A stretch of DNA of 64,000 nucleotides from Maribacter sp. MMG018. GTDB taxonomy: Bacteria; Bacteroidota; Bacteroidia; Flavobacteriales; Flavobacteriaceae. The position numbers and the translations under genes were made by a program. Below, one piece after another: positions 1-11,300 of this stretch. The notes beneath the pieces were generated by a model. It saw nothing but the letters and a program-made list of their open reading frames with translations, was not told where the DNA came from and ran no database searches. How positions within the stretch are numbered: the stretch's first letter is position 1; each line of letters starts with the position of its first letter. Where the stretch lies: assembly GCF_018100785.1 (NCBI RefSeq), contig NZ_JAGJEC010000001.1, positions 682,001 to 746,000 of the forward strand, given 5' to 3'.

Positions 1-490
1 CACCATTTTTCATTCCCTCAAAGAGCGATAGGTTTTCTTCGACAGACCTATTTCTATAGGGACTATCAACACCTGGTTCTGTAGGGGTTCCTTTTTGAGC
101 GGCCATTTCTTCCGAAGTCTGACTATCTACATAGGCTTTGCCATCTCTTATAAGCTGTACGGCCCAATCATATAATTGTTGAAAATAATCAGAGGCATAC
201 CGTTCGGTATCCCACTTAAATCCTAACCAGGAAACATCCTTCTTAATGGCATCCACAAACTCTTGTTCCTCTTTGGCTGGGTTGGTATCGTCGAACCTAA
301 GGTTCACCGGTGCATCATAACGTAAACCCAGTCCAAAATTGAGGCAGATAGAACTTGCGTGCCCTATGTGCAAATAACCATTTGGCTCTGGCGGAAACCT
401 AAAACGCAAATCATTTTTAGAATACCCGTTACTTAGGTCTTCCTCTATAATTTGTTCTATAAAATTTAAAGACTTCGATGTCTCGCTCAT
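1..490 (-). CDS. glnS: Glutaminyl-tRNA synthetase, N-terminal part (cut by window edge)
   Basis: Charges tRNA-Gln with glutamine in the cytoplasm (class I aminoacyl-tRNA synthetase). The reading frame opens with ATG at 490 and stays open to base 1, giving about 163 codons of a protein that is normally about 550 residues, so the C-terminal two thirds lie outside the window. The class I nucleotide-binding motif sits in the sequence [13 protein letters not shown] at about residues 33-45; the wording around HIGH is that of GlnRS/GluRS, and the later stretch [19 protein letters not shown] is typical of GlnRS. An exact -7 element (TACTTTTG on the minus strand, 510-517) lies 20 bp upstream of the ATG and supports this start. 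The gene is divergent from the sprC-like gene. I am confident of the family. GlnRS rather than GluRS is inferred from the [15 protein letters not shown] wording. Confidence 0.93.
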   Translation of the reverse strand, partial: MSETSKSLNFIEQIIEEDLSNGYSKNDLRFRFPPEPNGYLHIGHASSICLNFGLGLRYDAPVNLRFDDTNPAKEEQEFVDAIKKDVSWLGFKWDTERYASDYFQQLYDWAVQLIRDGKAYVDSQTSEEMAAQKGTPTEPGVDSPYRNRSVEENLSLFEGMKNG

Positions 491-509
491 AGTTTGATTT
501 TTGAAGCTA

Positions 510-517
510 CAAAAGTA
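510..517 (-). promoter_or_regulatory. -7 promoter element for glnS
   Basis: Minus-strand TACTTTTG matches the Bacteroidota -7 consensus TAnnTTTG exactly, 20 bp before the glnS ATG. No clear TTG at the -33 position was found. The element overlaps a short GCTAC/GTAGC hairpin. Confidence 0.5.
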
Positions 518-631
518 GCAAAATTGGCTTAATACCTTGAATTAAAATGTGCTCACACTGTATTAAATCACTTTCACAACATTTTTAAACTTGGCTACAA
601 CAATAAATTCAGTGCCCCCGTTATATATGAC

Positions 632-643
632 ATATTTGTTTTG
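632..643 (+). promoter_or_regulatory. Candidate promoter element of the sprC-like gene, shared with sprB
   Basis: ATATTTGTTTTG contains a 7-of-8 match (CATATTTG) to TAnnTTTG, 68 nt before the ATG at 711. The same 12 bases recur at 5311-5322, 63 nt before sprB. A -33 TTG is not evident. Function is inferred from position and recurrence. Confidence 0.4.
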
Positions 644-710
644 AGTACTAGGTTTTAATGAATCGACCTTCAACATTCATAAACATAGGGGCCCAAAACT
701 ACACATCACT

Positions 711-2957
711 ATGAAAAATTTTTACAAATCTTACATCTTAACCGTAATCTTTATGTTGATTGGCTTCCTACAGCTATCAGCACAAGCAATTGTAATCAAC
801 GCACCAGAACCGGCAGATAATCCTAATTTGGCCGGTAATTCTCCATGGACTGCCATTTGTGCAGGTAGTTCAGGTTTTAACGAATACTTTGTGAATATCA
901 CATGGGCAGGTACGGCCAATGCTGGTAACAAGTTTATTCTAGAACTATCGGATGCCAATGGAAACTTTGATTCGCCAACCGAATTGGCGACCATTACCGA
1001 TAAAAACACCGACAACGATTTTGACGTTAGCTTTTCTATATCTACAACCACTAGGGGAAATGGATATAAAATGCGCGTAAGAAGTACCGATCCAGAAAAG
1101 ATAGGTGCAGAGTCCGATGCATACAATATGTACTATATGGACGTTACCACCAATCTGAACATAAGTGAACTAGGAGATGGAGTACCTCCGGGAAGTGTAT
1201 GTTCTATGGATCCGATTACCCTGCAGGTAGACAATATAGAAAACCCAGAAACCTATCAGTATATTTGGTACAAGAGCGGAACGCTTCTTACTGGAGAAAC
1301 CGGACACACTTTAACCGTTTCCGAAAGTGGAATGTACAGCGCCTTTATTGATTATGGACCCGTTTGTACAGGTTCTGGTAATACAGATTCTAATATAGTG
1401 GACGTAACTATTGGTGGCATCGGTTCAGGTATAGCTATAAATACGCCTACAAAAACCGCTCTTTGTAGTGGCGATACAGAAACATTGTCCATTGCTACTA
1501 CAGATGTTTCTTGGAGCTACCAGTGGTATAAAGATGGTACTGCGATTCCAGGAGCCATTTCAACCTCCTATACGATTAATGCTTCGAATGCCGGTTTTGA
1601 AGGAGATTATGCCGTAGAAATATCCGGTACAGGTATTTGTACCGAAAGATCCGAAGCTGTGACGATAACAAATGCCGATGCCTTTACGGTTACTAGGGAA
1701 AATGCAGAGAATGTTGTGGTTCTACCATCACAATCTCAAGTGCTCTCTGTGTCCACTACGGCTGTGAACCCTACTTATAAATGGTTTAGAAACGGAGTGG
1801 AAATATCTGGGGAGACCAGTAATTCTCTGAGCATTACACAAGAAGGAGAATATTATGCCCAAGTATCACAAACGGGTGGTAGTTGTGCCGTTACCAGTAA
1901 AAACTCTGAAACGACTACAGCGGTATTGCCAGATTCGTTTGAGATAGTTTTGGATTATGCCGATAGTTATACGGCTTGTGAAACTACCAATGTGGTCTTA
2001 GAGGTAAAAACGGTAAACGCCATTACAACCGATGGCACAAGTACAGATGTTACAGCAGACTTAATAGACGCCCTCACCTACCAATGGAAAAAGAACGGTA
2101 CGGATATCGCAGGCCAGAACGGAAAATCGATAAGCTTGGCTTCTAATTCCGAGAATGGTGATTACAGCGTAAATGCGTCCATTAACTCTTACAGCGAAAC
2201 ATCTAATACGTTGACAGTACAATTATTAACGAGTGAAACAGTTACTATTAGTAGTACCAGTACGGTTTACTGTAGTGCCAGTGATCAAGTTTTTATTACA
2301 GCATCTCTAGATCTGTCTTCTGAAAGTTTTCAATGGCAGCTAGATGGAACAACGGTAAGCACCACCGATGAAACATTGATTGCTACCGGACCAGGAACAT
2401 ACCGATTGGTTTTGGACAAGGATGGTTGTGATTTGATTTCAAATGAAATAGTAATCACTACGTTAGATGAAAACTTAATAACACTGGATCCGACCGGGGA
2501 GATAATTATACCGGAAGGTACTTCTAAAACGGTGGTCGCCACTGGCGGTACCGCGTATAGTTGGATGGATCCAAACAATGTGGAAATAAGCACCTCTGAT
2601 AGTGCCACGGTTACAGAACCAGGAATCTATACCTTAATCGCAAATATTGATAACTGTGAAGTAGTAAAACAATTTGAAGTATCCATTTTGGACACCTTTA
2701 AAGTGCCCAATGTTATCACCGTAAACGGTGATGGTATAAATGACCAATGGATCATCCCCAACTCTTATTCTAACAAAGCGGATGTAAATGTTATCATCTA
2801 CAACGAGAATGGGGAAGAGATTTTAAATGTATTTGATTATAAGAACAACTGGCCGCAATCGTCGACCGCTTTTACCAAACAAAACATGGTGTTCTATTAT
2901 AAAATAAGGAACGCCAGTGAAGTGCTGAAACAAGGCACTATCACAGTAATACGCTAA
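711..2957 (+). CDS. sprC: SprC-like Ig-repeat protein with T9SS type B sorting domain
   Basis: Predicted exported cell-surface protein of the gliding machinery, 748 residues. An N-terminal signal peptide (MKNFYKSYILTVIFMLIGF, then LQLSAQA) is followed by a series of immunoglobulin-like modules recognisable by repeated YQWYKDG, YKWFRNG and YQWKKNG cores, each with paired cysteines. The last 85 residues contain VPNVITVNGDGINDQWIIPN and end in TITVIR, which is the gliding-motility-associated C-terminal (CHU_C, type B) domain that directs secretion through the type IX system. It lies 8 bp upstream of a PorP/SprF-like gene and two genes before sprB and sprF. In Flavobacterium johnsoniae the order sprC-sprD-sprB-sprF is established, so the symbol rests on gene order plus domain type, not on a sequence search. 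The domain calls are solid; the orthology is likely but unproven. Confidence 0.7.
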   Translation: MKNFYKSYILTVIFMLIGFLQLSAQAIVINAPEPADNPNLAGNSPWTAICAGSSGFNEYFVNITWAGTANAGNKFILELSDANGNFDSPTELATITDKNTDNDFDVSFSISTTTRGNGYKMRVRSTDPEKIGAESDAYNMYYMDVTTNLNISELGDGVPPGSVCSMDPITLQVDNIENPETYQYIWYKSGTLLTGETGHTLTVSESGMYSAFIDYGPVCTGSGNTDSNIVDVTIGGIGSGIAINTPTKTALCSGDTETLSIATTDVSWSYQWYKDGTAIPGAISTSYTINASNAGFEGDYAVEISGTGICTERSEAVTITNADAFTVTRENAENVVVLPSQSQVLSVSTTAVNPTYKWFRNGVEISGETSNSLSITQEGEYYAQVSQTGGSCAVTSKNSETTTAVLPDSFEIVLDYADSYTACETTNVVLEVKTVNAITTDGTSTDVTADLIDALTYQWKKNGTDIAGQNGKSISLASNSENGDYSVNASINSYSETSNTLTVQLLTSETVTISSTSTVYCSASDQVFITASLDLSSESFQWQLDGTTVSTTDETLIATGPGTYRLVLDKDGCDLISNEIVITTLDENLITLDPTGEIIIPEGTSKTVVATGGTAYSWMDPNNVEISTSDSATVTEPGIYTLIANIDNCEVVKQFEVSILDTFKVPNVITVNGDGINDQWIIPNSYSNKADVNVIIYNENGEEILNVFDYKNNWPQSSTAFTKQNMVFYYKIRNASEVLKQGTITVIR

Positions 2958-2965
2958 AATTAACA

Positions 2966-5053
2966 ATGCTACCTAAAAAACGTATATTATTCATTTTCGT
3001 TCTAGTTCTGCTTGGGCTTACAAAAGTACAGGCCCAGGACGACAACCCGTATTTTGGTTATGAGGTACCATCTCAAAACCTTCTGAAGTACAATAGGTTT
3101 TTGATCAACCCAACGTTTTCGACCGTAAGGGAAGATAAATCATATATTAATCTATTGCACAGAAACCAATCGGTAGAATTTGATGATAACAATCAAAACT
3201 ACTTTTTAAGTTATAGTGGTCGTATTAGTGATCGCACGGGATTGGGACTAAGTTTGTATACGCAAAGATTAGGTGCATTGAGCAATTATGGCGTATTGGC
3301 CAATTATGCCTACGGTATAAAATTAAGCGATAAAAGTAACTTTACCTTTGGAGCCAATATTTCTTACTACAATAGTGGTTTTGACGAAAGTAGGGCTACC
3401 ACGGTAGAAGAAGACCCATTCTTAGCAGGGTTCCAAGACCAGAATCTTTTATCGTTCCAACCAGGATTCAACCTATCGTACGGTAACTTTGATGTTGGTG
3501 TTTTTGCAGAAAACCTATTTGATTATAACTTAAAGACGAGCGAATCATTAACAGAGTTTAGCGATAAGACATATTCCGGGCATTTACAATATACCCATCA
3601 GTTTAATAAATCTTCGGGTATTTTGGAATCCGGTAGGTTAATGCCTTTGGCGCGTGTAAGAATGGATGGTGAGGATGATAAGGTAACCCTTGGCGGTAGT
3701 TTAATTTTAGACTTGCCCAAGCTTGGGTGGGTACAGGCAGGCTATGACAGTTTTTACGGTGCCTCTGCAGGTGTAGGGTTTAACCTTAACCAAAGAATTT
3801 CTTTAGGATACACCATGGAGAAAGGATTGTCGAATAACTTTGACACCTTTGGGCTGACCCACGAGATTTCTTTTGCATACTCCTTTACACCAAACCTTAC
3901 GGAAGACAGGGTTATGCTAGAGGACGATATGGACGATTTGGTGCAAAATGAATTGGAGCCTAAAGACGTAACCACCAATGAGGAAATTGAGGAGTTAAAA
4001 AGGAAGTTGGCGGAAAACGATGCCATTATAGAGGAATTGATGTTTAGGCAAGATTCCTTGGAAATGAACAGACAAGCCGACTTGGAACGTAGGTTCAATA
4101 TGGTTATGAGAATGGTCCGTAACGAAACCAATGGAGAACGCCCAGACCTTGAAAAAAGAGCGGAGCAGATATTCCGTGGCAATAACGGCAATACACAGAC
4201 AGGTGTTGCCAGTACCCATAATGCCAGCAACGATGGCGGTGGGGCTACATCAACAGTTGCAACGAATCAAAATCAGGTTAAGAAAGATGTTGTTCCCAAC
4301 ACTTCTGTGGCACAAAATACTCCTAAAAGAAACGTTCAAAAATCAAAACCAAGTACTACTGTAGTACAGGACAAGATTAAAACAAGAAAGTTTAAGGACC
4401 TACCGGATGTAACAGATGGGTATTATGTGGTGGCCAATGTATACAAGGGAACCCAATACTTGGACAAGTTTTTAAACCAATTGGAATCAAAAGGTATAAA
4501 TGCCAATTATATAGACAACCCCAACAATGGTTTAAAGTATGTATATCTACAACGTTACGATACATGGGAGGAGGCTGTTGAGGCCCATAAGAACAATATG
4601 GATGGCGCCTATACGGGAAAAACATGGATTATGAACGTGGAGAACCGTTATACCAATGAAGCATATGCCGATAATGTGAACAAGCTAAAAGAGAAGGCTT
4701 CAAAGTACGATACCGAAACATTGCGTAAAAACGTTATTGCCAAAGATAACCTGGCCAATAACGGTGTTGAACCCAAAAATTATCGAATAGAAGGTATAGG
4801 GGCCGGTTATTATATTATTGCAAATGTATTTGCCAACCCTAAAAATGCCAATCGTTTTGTGGATCTGTTAAACTCATATGGGCTTAGTGCAAGCTATTTT
4901 ATCAATCCAGAAAATAACTATAGGTATGTTTACTTGAAACGACATGACTCTTGGAGCAATGCCCTTATTTCTTATTACTCTAAACTTAATAATGCCTATG
5001 ATGATAAGATGTGGATCATGAGGGTAGCTAACCATGAGCGGCATGTGACATAA
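2966..5053 (+). CDS. sprD: SprD-like PorP/SprF membrane protein with two SPOR-like repeats
   Basis: Predicted outer-membrane partner of a T9SS-secreted surface protein, 695 residues. A signal peptide ending in VQAQ is followed by a PorP/SprF-type beta-barrel at about residues 25-310 (start motif NRFLINPTFS, strands such as GLGLSLYTQRLGALSNYGV). Next come a charged coiled coil (about 335-395, EELKRKLAENDAIIEELMFR), a low-complexity N/T/Q linker, and two copies of an approximately 80-residue domain at about 480-560 and 610-690. Each copy runs DGYYVVANV or AGYYIIANV, then YVYL, then TWEEA or SWSNA, and ends in WIM. The same domain recurs in the OmpA protein at 27803-30280. Ordinary PorP/SprF proteins are about 300 residues, so the C-terminal half is an extension. 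The gene is co-transcribed with the sprC-like gene (8 bp gap) and followed by a terminator. The symbol is by synteny. Confidence 0.72.
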   Translation: MLPKKRILFIFVLVLLGLTKVQAQDDNPYFGYEVPSQNLLKYNRFLINPTFSTVREDKSYINLLHRNQSVEFDDNNQNYFLSYSGRISDRTGLGLSLYTQRLGALSNYGVLANYAYGIKLSDKSNFTFGANISYYNSGFDESRATTVEEDPFLAGFQDQNLLSFQPGFNLSYGNFDVGVFAENLFDYNLKTSESLTEFSDKTYSGHLQYTHQFNKSSGILESGRLMPLARVRMDGEDDKVTLGGSLILDLPKLGWVQAGYDSFYGASAGVGFNLNQRISLGYTMEKGLSNNFDTFGLTHEISFAYSFTPNLTEDRVMLEDDMDDLVQNELEPKDVTTNEEIEELKRKLAENDAIIEELMFRQDSLEMNRQADLERRFNMVMRMVRNETNGERPDLEKRAEQIFRGNNGNTQTGVASTHNASNDGGGATSTVATNQNQVKKDVVPNTSVAQNTPKRNVQKSKPSTTVVQDKIKTRKFKDLPDVTDGYYVVANVYKGTQYLDKFLNQLESKGINANYIDNPNNGLKYVYLQRYDTWEEAVEAHKNNMDGAYTGKTWIMNVENRYTNEAYADNVNKLKEKASKYDTETLRKNVIAKDNLANNGVEPKNYRIEGIGAGYYIIANVFANPKNANRFVDLLNSYGLSASYFINPENNYRYVYLKRHDSWSNALISYYSKLNNAYDDKMWIMRVANHERHVT

Positions 5054-5111
5054 AAACCATAGTAAAAAAGTACTCTTTTTCAAGTTTGAAGGATTGAAAA
5101 TAGAGGATAAA

Positions 5112-5146
5112 AGTCCAAAAACCATATGCGGTTTTTGGACTTTTTT
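5112..5146 (+). terminator. Rho-independent terminator after sprD-like
   Basis: A perfect 12-bp stem AGTCCAAAAACC / GGTTTTTGGACT with a 6-nt loop, immediately followed by six T. It separates sprC-sprD transcription from sprB. Confidence 0.85.
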
Positions 5147-5384
5147 GTTTGCATATAATGAAAAACGGAAACTCAAAAAGGATTTTGAACAATGGTTTTT
5201 AGTCTTAAAAATGGACTATGTCAAAAAAAATTTACTGCTCATAAAGATCATTTCACAACACATTAACATGTTATAACAACATTAAATTTTACACCTCAAT
5301 AGTATGGGTAATATTTGTTTTGGAGTGTCCTGTTCAGACCTTTCACAAAAAGGTAACAGATATATACTCAAAGAATAACAGAGC
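5147..5384. other. sprB upstream region
   Basis: AT-rich stretch between the sprD terminator and sprB, without a credible gene; a short frame near its left end runs through the terminator and has no recognisable features. It contains the sprB promoter element at 5311-5322 and an untranslated leader of roughly 55-60 nt. Confidence 0.6.
5311..5322 (+). promoter_or_regulatory. Candidate sprB promoter element
   Basis: ATATTTGTTTTG, identical to the element at 632-643 and at a similar distance (63 nt) from the start codon. AATATTTG within it matches 7 of 8 positions of TAnnTTTG when the first base is allowed to vary. Confidence 0.4.
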
Positions 5385-8300
5385 ATGATCAAATATTTTT
5401 CTTCTATGAGAACACATTTTATTAAATGTACCCTAGTTATACTTTTCTTTGGATTGGGTTCTTTTACCGCTTTTTCACAGGTAAAGAAGAACTTTGAAGT
5501 TAGATATGAAGCGGATATACGGGGAGAACTTACCTTTGTTGGAAATAGCATTGTAGCCCCGCATATAGACCCATATTGTACAGGTTTTTGGATATGGAGA
5601 ACTTGTTATCCCGAACAATTTCCGAACGATCCGTATAATCTAACGGGTAGTTCCTCTAGAGCCAATGATGACCTCGACATGCAATATATTGATATTGACG
5701 GTGATGCATCAACCTTTAGTTCCAGTAGTGCTACATTGCAAATACCCGATATTAGCTGTGCCAGAGTAAGATACGCAGGGCTTTATTGGTCGGCCGTATA
5801 CAAAAATTCTGATCGTAGCAATATAGATAATATTAAGTTTAGAGTACCGGGAGGATCTTACCAAGATATTACAGCAGATGAAATTCTATTTGACGGAAAC
5901 GGTGATTCCGATTTTGGTGATTATAGCCCATATGCGGCATATAAAGACGTAACATCGATTGTATCTAGTTTGGCAAATCCGAACGGTGAGTATTTTGTTG
6001 CAAACGTAAGAGCAAGTAACGGTGTTGGTAGAGACCTTGGTATTCCTGGTGGTATATCAGGAGGGTGGAACTTGGTCATCGTATATGAAAACCCCAATCT
6101 TCCAGGTAGTAAGTTTATCACTACTTTCGACGGTTATGCAGGTATAAAATCGGGTGAAAGCGTAGATATTCCAATTAGTGGTTTTACTACGTTGCCAGCT
6201 CCATTTCCTGTTATAGCCAATATGGGCGTTGCCACGCTTGAAGGGGACAACAATATTCAGGGGGATGGACTTAGCATCGATGCTTTTGGTGGAGGAGTAT
6301 TTACATCATTGTCGGATGGTGAAAACCCGGCAAACAACTTTTTTAATTCCAGTATTACCTTAAAAGGAAATCCTGTCACAACAAGAAACCCAAACAGTAC
6401 CAACACGCTTGGATGGGATTTAGATTTAATAGAAATACCCAACGACAATAAGGACGTAATTCCTAATGGTGCTACCAGTGCTGTTTTAAGAGCTTCGTCT
6501 AGCCAAGATAAATATGATATTTTCTTTACCTCCTTTGATGTGGAGATCATTGCTCCAAAGATTGTTTTGGAGAAGAAGGTATATACGCCTGGCGGGATCG
6601 ATATCACAGGGCAAGGTGTTCATCTTGGTCAGGTTTTGGACTACGTGCTTACTTTTCAGAATCTTGGTAACGATGATGGTACCAATTATACGATAAGAGA
6701 TGTATTACCGGTAAACGTTTCTCCTCCGTACGGCAGGTCTTATTTTATAGATTCCGATTTTGATCTTCCAGATGATCTACCGGAAGATGTAACCTATAGC
6801 TATGACCCAAATACGAGAGAAGTCACTTTTTCGGTCCCGGATGGATATATAGAAGAAGGTGACCCTGAGTACTCTATTCGGATGAGGGTTCAGGTTGCCG
6901 AAAACTGTTTTGATTTTATAGATGCCTGTTCAGATCTGATACAAAACTTGGCGTATGGAACGTATAGCGGAGTTGAAAACAGTGCCGTGGTTACCGATGA
7001 CCCTAGTGTAACCGATTTTGATGCTTGTGGATTTGTAGTTCCAGGGGCCACAAACTTTTTATTGGACGACCTCTCAGATTGTAACTTTACCCGAACGGTA
7101 GAACTTTGTGGGGCAAACGCATTATTGGATGCCGGAGATGGCTTTGATGACTATTTTTGGTATAGAGACAACAACGGAAACGGAGAAATAGACCCCGGGG
7201 ATACCGATATTACCAATGTAGATGGTGACCCCGATAATGATCCAAGTACAATTTTAGTAGATGCAATAGGAACTTATATTGTAGACAAAATTGCAACAGA
7301 TCCTTGTAAAGGGTTTAAAGAAATAATAAATGTAGAGCCCTACGGTTCTGGCAGCTTGCCACACCCCATAATTGAGTTTTATAATGCGGTAAACAGCGAT
7401 ACCGATCCATCAAATGATATCTCGGGCGAAATAGTGACCTGTAGTGTCGACAATGACCTGTTGCCGAAAATATTCTTATGTGGTATCGATGATTCCCATC
7501 AATTACAGGTAAACATCGTTGATGCCCAGAGTATTGTTTGGGAAAAGCTGGACGAAGGCAGTTGTTCTCCATCTGGTGATGATTGTGCCAACAAGGCTCT
7601 TACCTGTACTTGGGACGAAGTAGGAAGAGGCAAGAGTTATGTGTTGGATTCCGAAGGGCAGTACCGTTTATCGGTTACGTATCAAAATGGATGTACAAGC
7701 CGTTTTTACTTTAACGGTTTTCAGAACAATCTTGACATAGAGTATAATTCCGCTGATATTATTTGTAATACGGATGGAAACATAACCATAACCAACCTTG
7801 GTAATGGTTATGGCTATCAGTTGGTAGATGATATTACGAGCGATATATTGGTTCCATTTAGCGCCAACAACGGGCCTAGCTTTGATTTTAGTACGGGAGA
7901 AAGTGGATCTTACAGGGTTGAGGTAACCCAATTGGACACTGACGGAGACCCTATAGACAATGCCTGTATTTTTTCAACACCTGTAATAGGTGTACAGGAA
8001 AGAGACGTAACCTATGCCGTAAACGTAACATCGGCAACCTGTTTTGCTGCAGGGTCTATTAACTTACAGATAAACAACGCAGAGCCTGTTTATGAGTATG
8101 AAATTAGACTGGATGATGGTAGTAATGGAGGCCAAGGAACCTTGGTGGATAATGAAACGGCCCAAGTGGACAATGATTTCACTTTTGAAGGTTTAACACC
8201 TGGAGATTATATCGCTATTATACGTACGGCAGATGGGTGCTCTTATAGTGAGAACGTTACTATAATCGACGAAAACGATCTTGAGGTAACCGCAAGGGTG

Positions 8301-11300
8301 TCTCAACATATTTCTTGTGAGGATGGCATCATAACAATGGAGTCTACCGGAGGTGTAACACCTCATAGATATGCTATTTGGTCTTATGTGGATGATGGCG
8401 GAAATACGGTTACATCGTATCCTTCCCCTGAAGATATTCCTTCTTCAGAATTCCAGACAAGTACCGATTTCAGTATTGCCGATGCGGGAGACTATACCTT
8501 TGTTGTTATAGACAGAAGTGGCTGTTTTGCATATTCCAATACGGTAACCATAGAGTTTCAACCACCGGCAGATTTTGACCCTACAACAGTAACCGATGTT
8601 GCTTGTTTTGGGGAAGCCAGCGGTAGTATACATTATAACCTGATAAATGATAATGGAAATGTATTGACCTTTACGCTATTTGATGAAAACGATGTAGAAA
8701 TTTCAGAAAATGGATCGGGTAATTTCACCAATTTATCGGCAGGGGACTATAAGGTAATTATAAACCAAAGCAGAGGAAGTATATCTTGTAATTATGAAAA
8801 CTCCTTCACGATTGCAGAACCGACCAGCGCAATTACGGGTACGGCCCAGTTGGTTCAAGATTATACCTGTCTGCAAGAGGGTATTATCGAAGTGATCAAT
8901 GTAAGCGGAGGTACGGCTCCTTACCAGTATAGTATAGACGGAATCAACTTTGTTCCGGATACTACTCCAAATGCAAATAGGTTCGAAAACTTAACCGACG
9001 GCAGCTATACGATAAGTATAAGAGATGCCAGCGGATGTGTTTTTACGGCAGCACCTATTGTTATTGATGCTCCCAACCCGCCTACAGATCTAACAATAGT
9101 AGAATCGCAGATTACGTGTCCTGCAGAAACGGTATCGTTGAACGTTACCGCGGTTGATGGTACGGCACCTTATACATTTGAAATTATTGTGCCAACAACG
9201 ATCAACCCTTCCAGTGCTTCGGGCAATACGGCCGATTTTGACGGTCTTGCCGCAGACACATATACGATAAGGGTTACCGATGCGGACGGCTGTTTTTATG
9301 ACGAAAACTATACGATAGCTCCTATTGTTCCCATTACCATGAGTGGATCCACCTTAACACCTGTAAGTTGTTTTGGTGCCGATGATGGTAGTGTTCAGTT
9401 TACTATAAATTATCAAACCGGACAAAACTTTACATATACGGTTACCGGACCATCGGGCGTAGAAGCTACAGGAGGTGTAGAAGCCTCTATCAACCTATCA
9501 AATCTTGAAGCAGGTGATTATACCTTGGATATAGTGGATACGGATACTAATTGTACTTATTCGGAAACCTATACATTAGAAGGTCCATTGACCGCATTGA
9601 CCGTTTCGGACTTAGCGGTTACCCAACCTACATGTTTGGCGAATGGTAGCGTGGTGATTACTGCGACCGGAGGATGGGGAAGCTATGAATTTGATTTAAC
9701 AAATCCGGATGGTTCTGCCTTTGGGTCTAATACGACCGGAGCTTTTTCAGGCTTAACGCAAACAGGTACTTATAACGGTACTATTACAGATGCCAACAAT
9801 TGTATTGTGCCTTTCTCTTTTGTAATGGATCCTTCCGTTGCTCCTGTTTTAGAGTTGATCCCGAACAGTTTTTGTTATGATGATGCGGTAGGTTTAACGA
9901 TTACTGCCAATGTAATTTCTGGAGGAGATGGCAACTTTGAGTACAACATAAATGGAGGAGCTTTTTCTTCAAATAATATATTTGCAGGTCTTTCCGCTGG
10001 TACATACACCATAGGGGTTAGAGACGGAAAAAGCTGTGCGGCTACAGAAACTATTACCATTAATCCAGAGTTGAGCGTATTGGCAAGTGCCTCTCCAATT
10101 TCTGCCTGTGACACCGACACCGACATCGATATTACGGCAGCTGGTGGCGATGGAAATTATGTGTATGCCGTAGTGGCGGACGGGGATACTCCAGCCGCAG
10201 GAGATTTTTCTGCTGCTAACAATCCAGTTTCAGGTATAACCGCAGGCGATTACGATGTTTATGTAAGGGATAATAATGGCAACACCGGTTATTGCGAAGC
10301 TGTGTATGATATTAATATACAACAAGATGACCCACTTGCAATTACTGTTTCCAACACCCCAATTCTTTGTAGTGGTGAAAATCAGGCGACGATAACTATC
10401 GTGGCATCTGGCGGCGAAGCTCCATTTACATATAGTATAGATAATGGTGCTACCTATCAAATAACGAACACATTTAACAACCTTGGGGCCGGAACCTACA
10501 GTATTAGTGTAAGGGATGTGAATAATTGTGAAGTTACCCAAACCTATAACATTACGGAGCCCTTTACCCTTTCTGCTTCGGCTGCGGTAACGCAATTGGT
10601 AGAATGTAACCCAAGCGACGGTGCAGAGGTAAGGGTAACCAATGCCCAAGGGGGTACGGCACCATATACATATAGTTTTGATGGGGGATCTACCTATGAT
10701 ACAAGTGCTATAGGTTTCCTTTTACCGGGAACACATACGGTGTATATCAAAGATGCGAATGGTTGTACCTACCCAATGTCGGTTACCATAGAACAGGCAC
10801 CCACACCACCGAATGTAACGTTGACACCATCGGTAGATTATTCTTGTGAAGGCACGGGTATTGTTACCATTTCTCCTGACAACCCTAATTTGGAATATAC
10901 CTACTATTTAAACGGAAGTGTAAATTCACCTTCAGATTCCAATGTTTTTGCGGACGTACCAGTGGGAACACACACCGTAAGGGTAGATTATATAAGTGCT
11001 ACACCACCTGCTAAAAGTGAGCTTTTGAAGGAAGATTTTGGAACAGGTCCTAATGTTTCCATTCCTCAGATAGATTCGGCATATTATTGTTATGAATCTC
11101 AAGATGCTTCTTTGGGAACATGTGCCGATGCCAATTTTGAGATTAACGATTTACAATATAGTGTTACCAATACCATTGTCGATCCTTTTGGCACTTGGGT
11201 AAGCCCTATAGATAATTCCGGGGATCCTAATGGTAGATATTTGGCCATTAATGTTGGCGACCCGGGTGTAAACACTATTGTTTATAGCAAGACCGGTGTT

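Larger units (their letters stand above)
491..710. other. Divergent intergenic region glnS / sprC-like
   Basis: About 220 bp with no open frame worth calling. It holds the glnS -7 element (510-517) and, on the plus strand, the element ATATTTGTTTTG (632-643), which also occurs upstream of sprB. Confidence 0.6.

Noticed and set aside
5094..5276. Plus-strand frame of 60 codons after sprD-like
   Set aside because: It runs through the terminator hairpin and has no start context or family resemblance.
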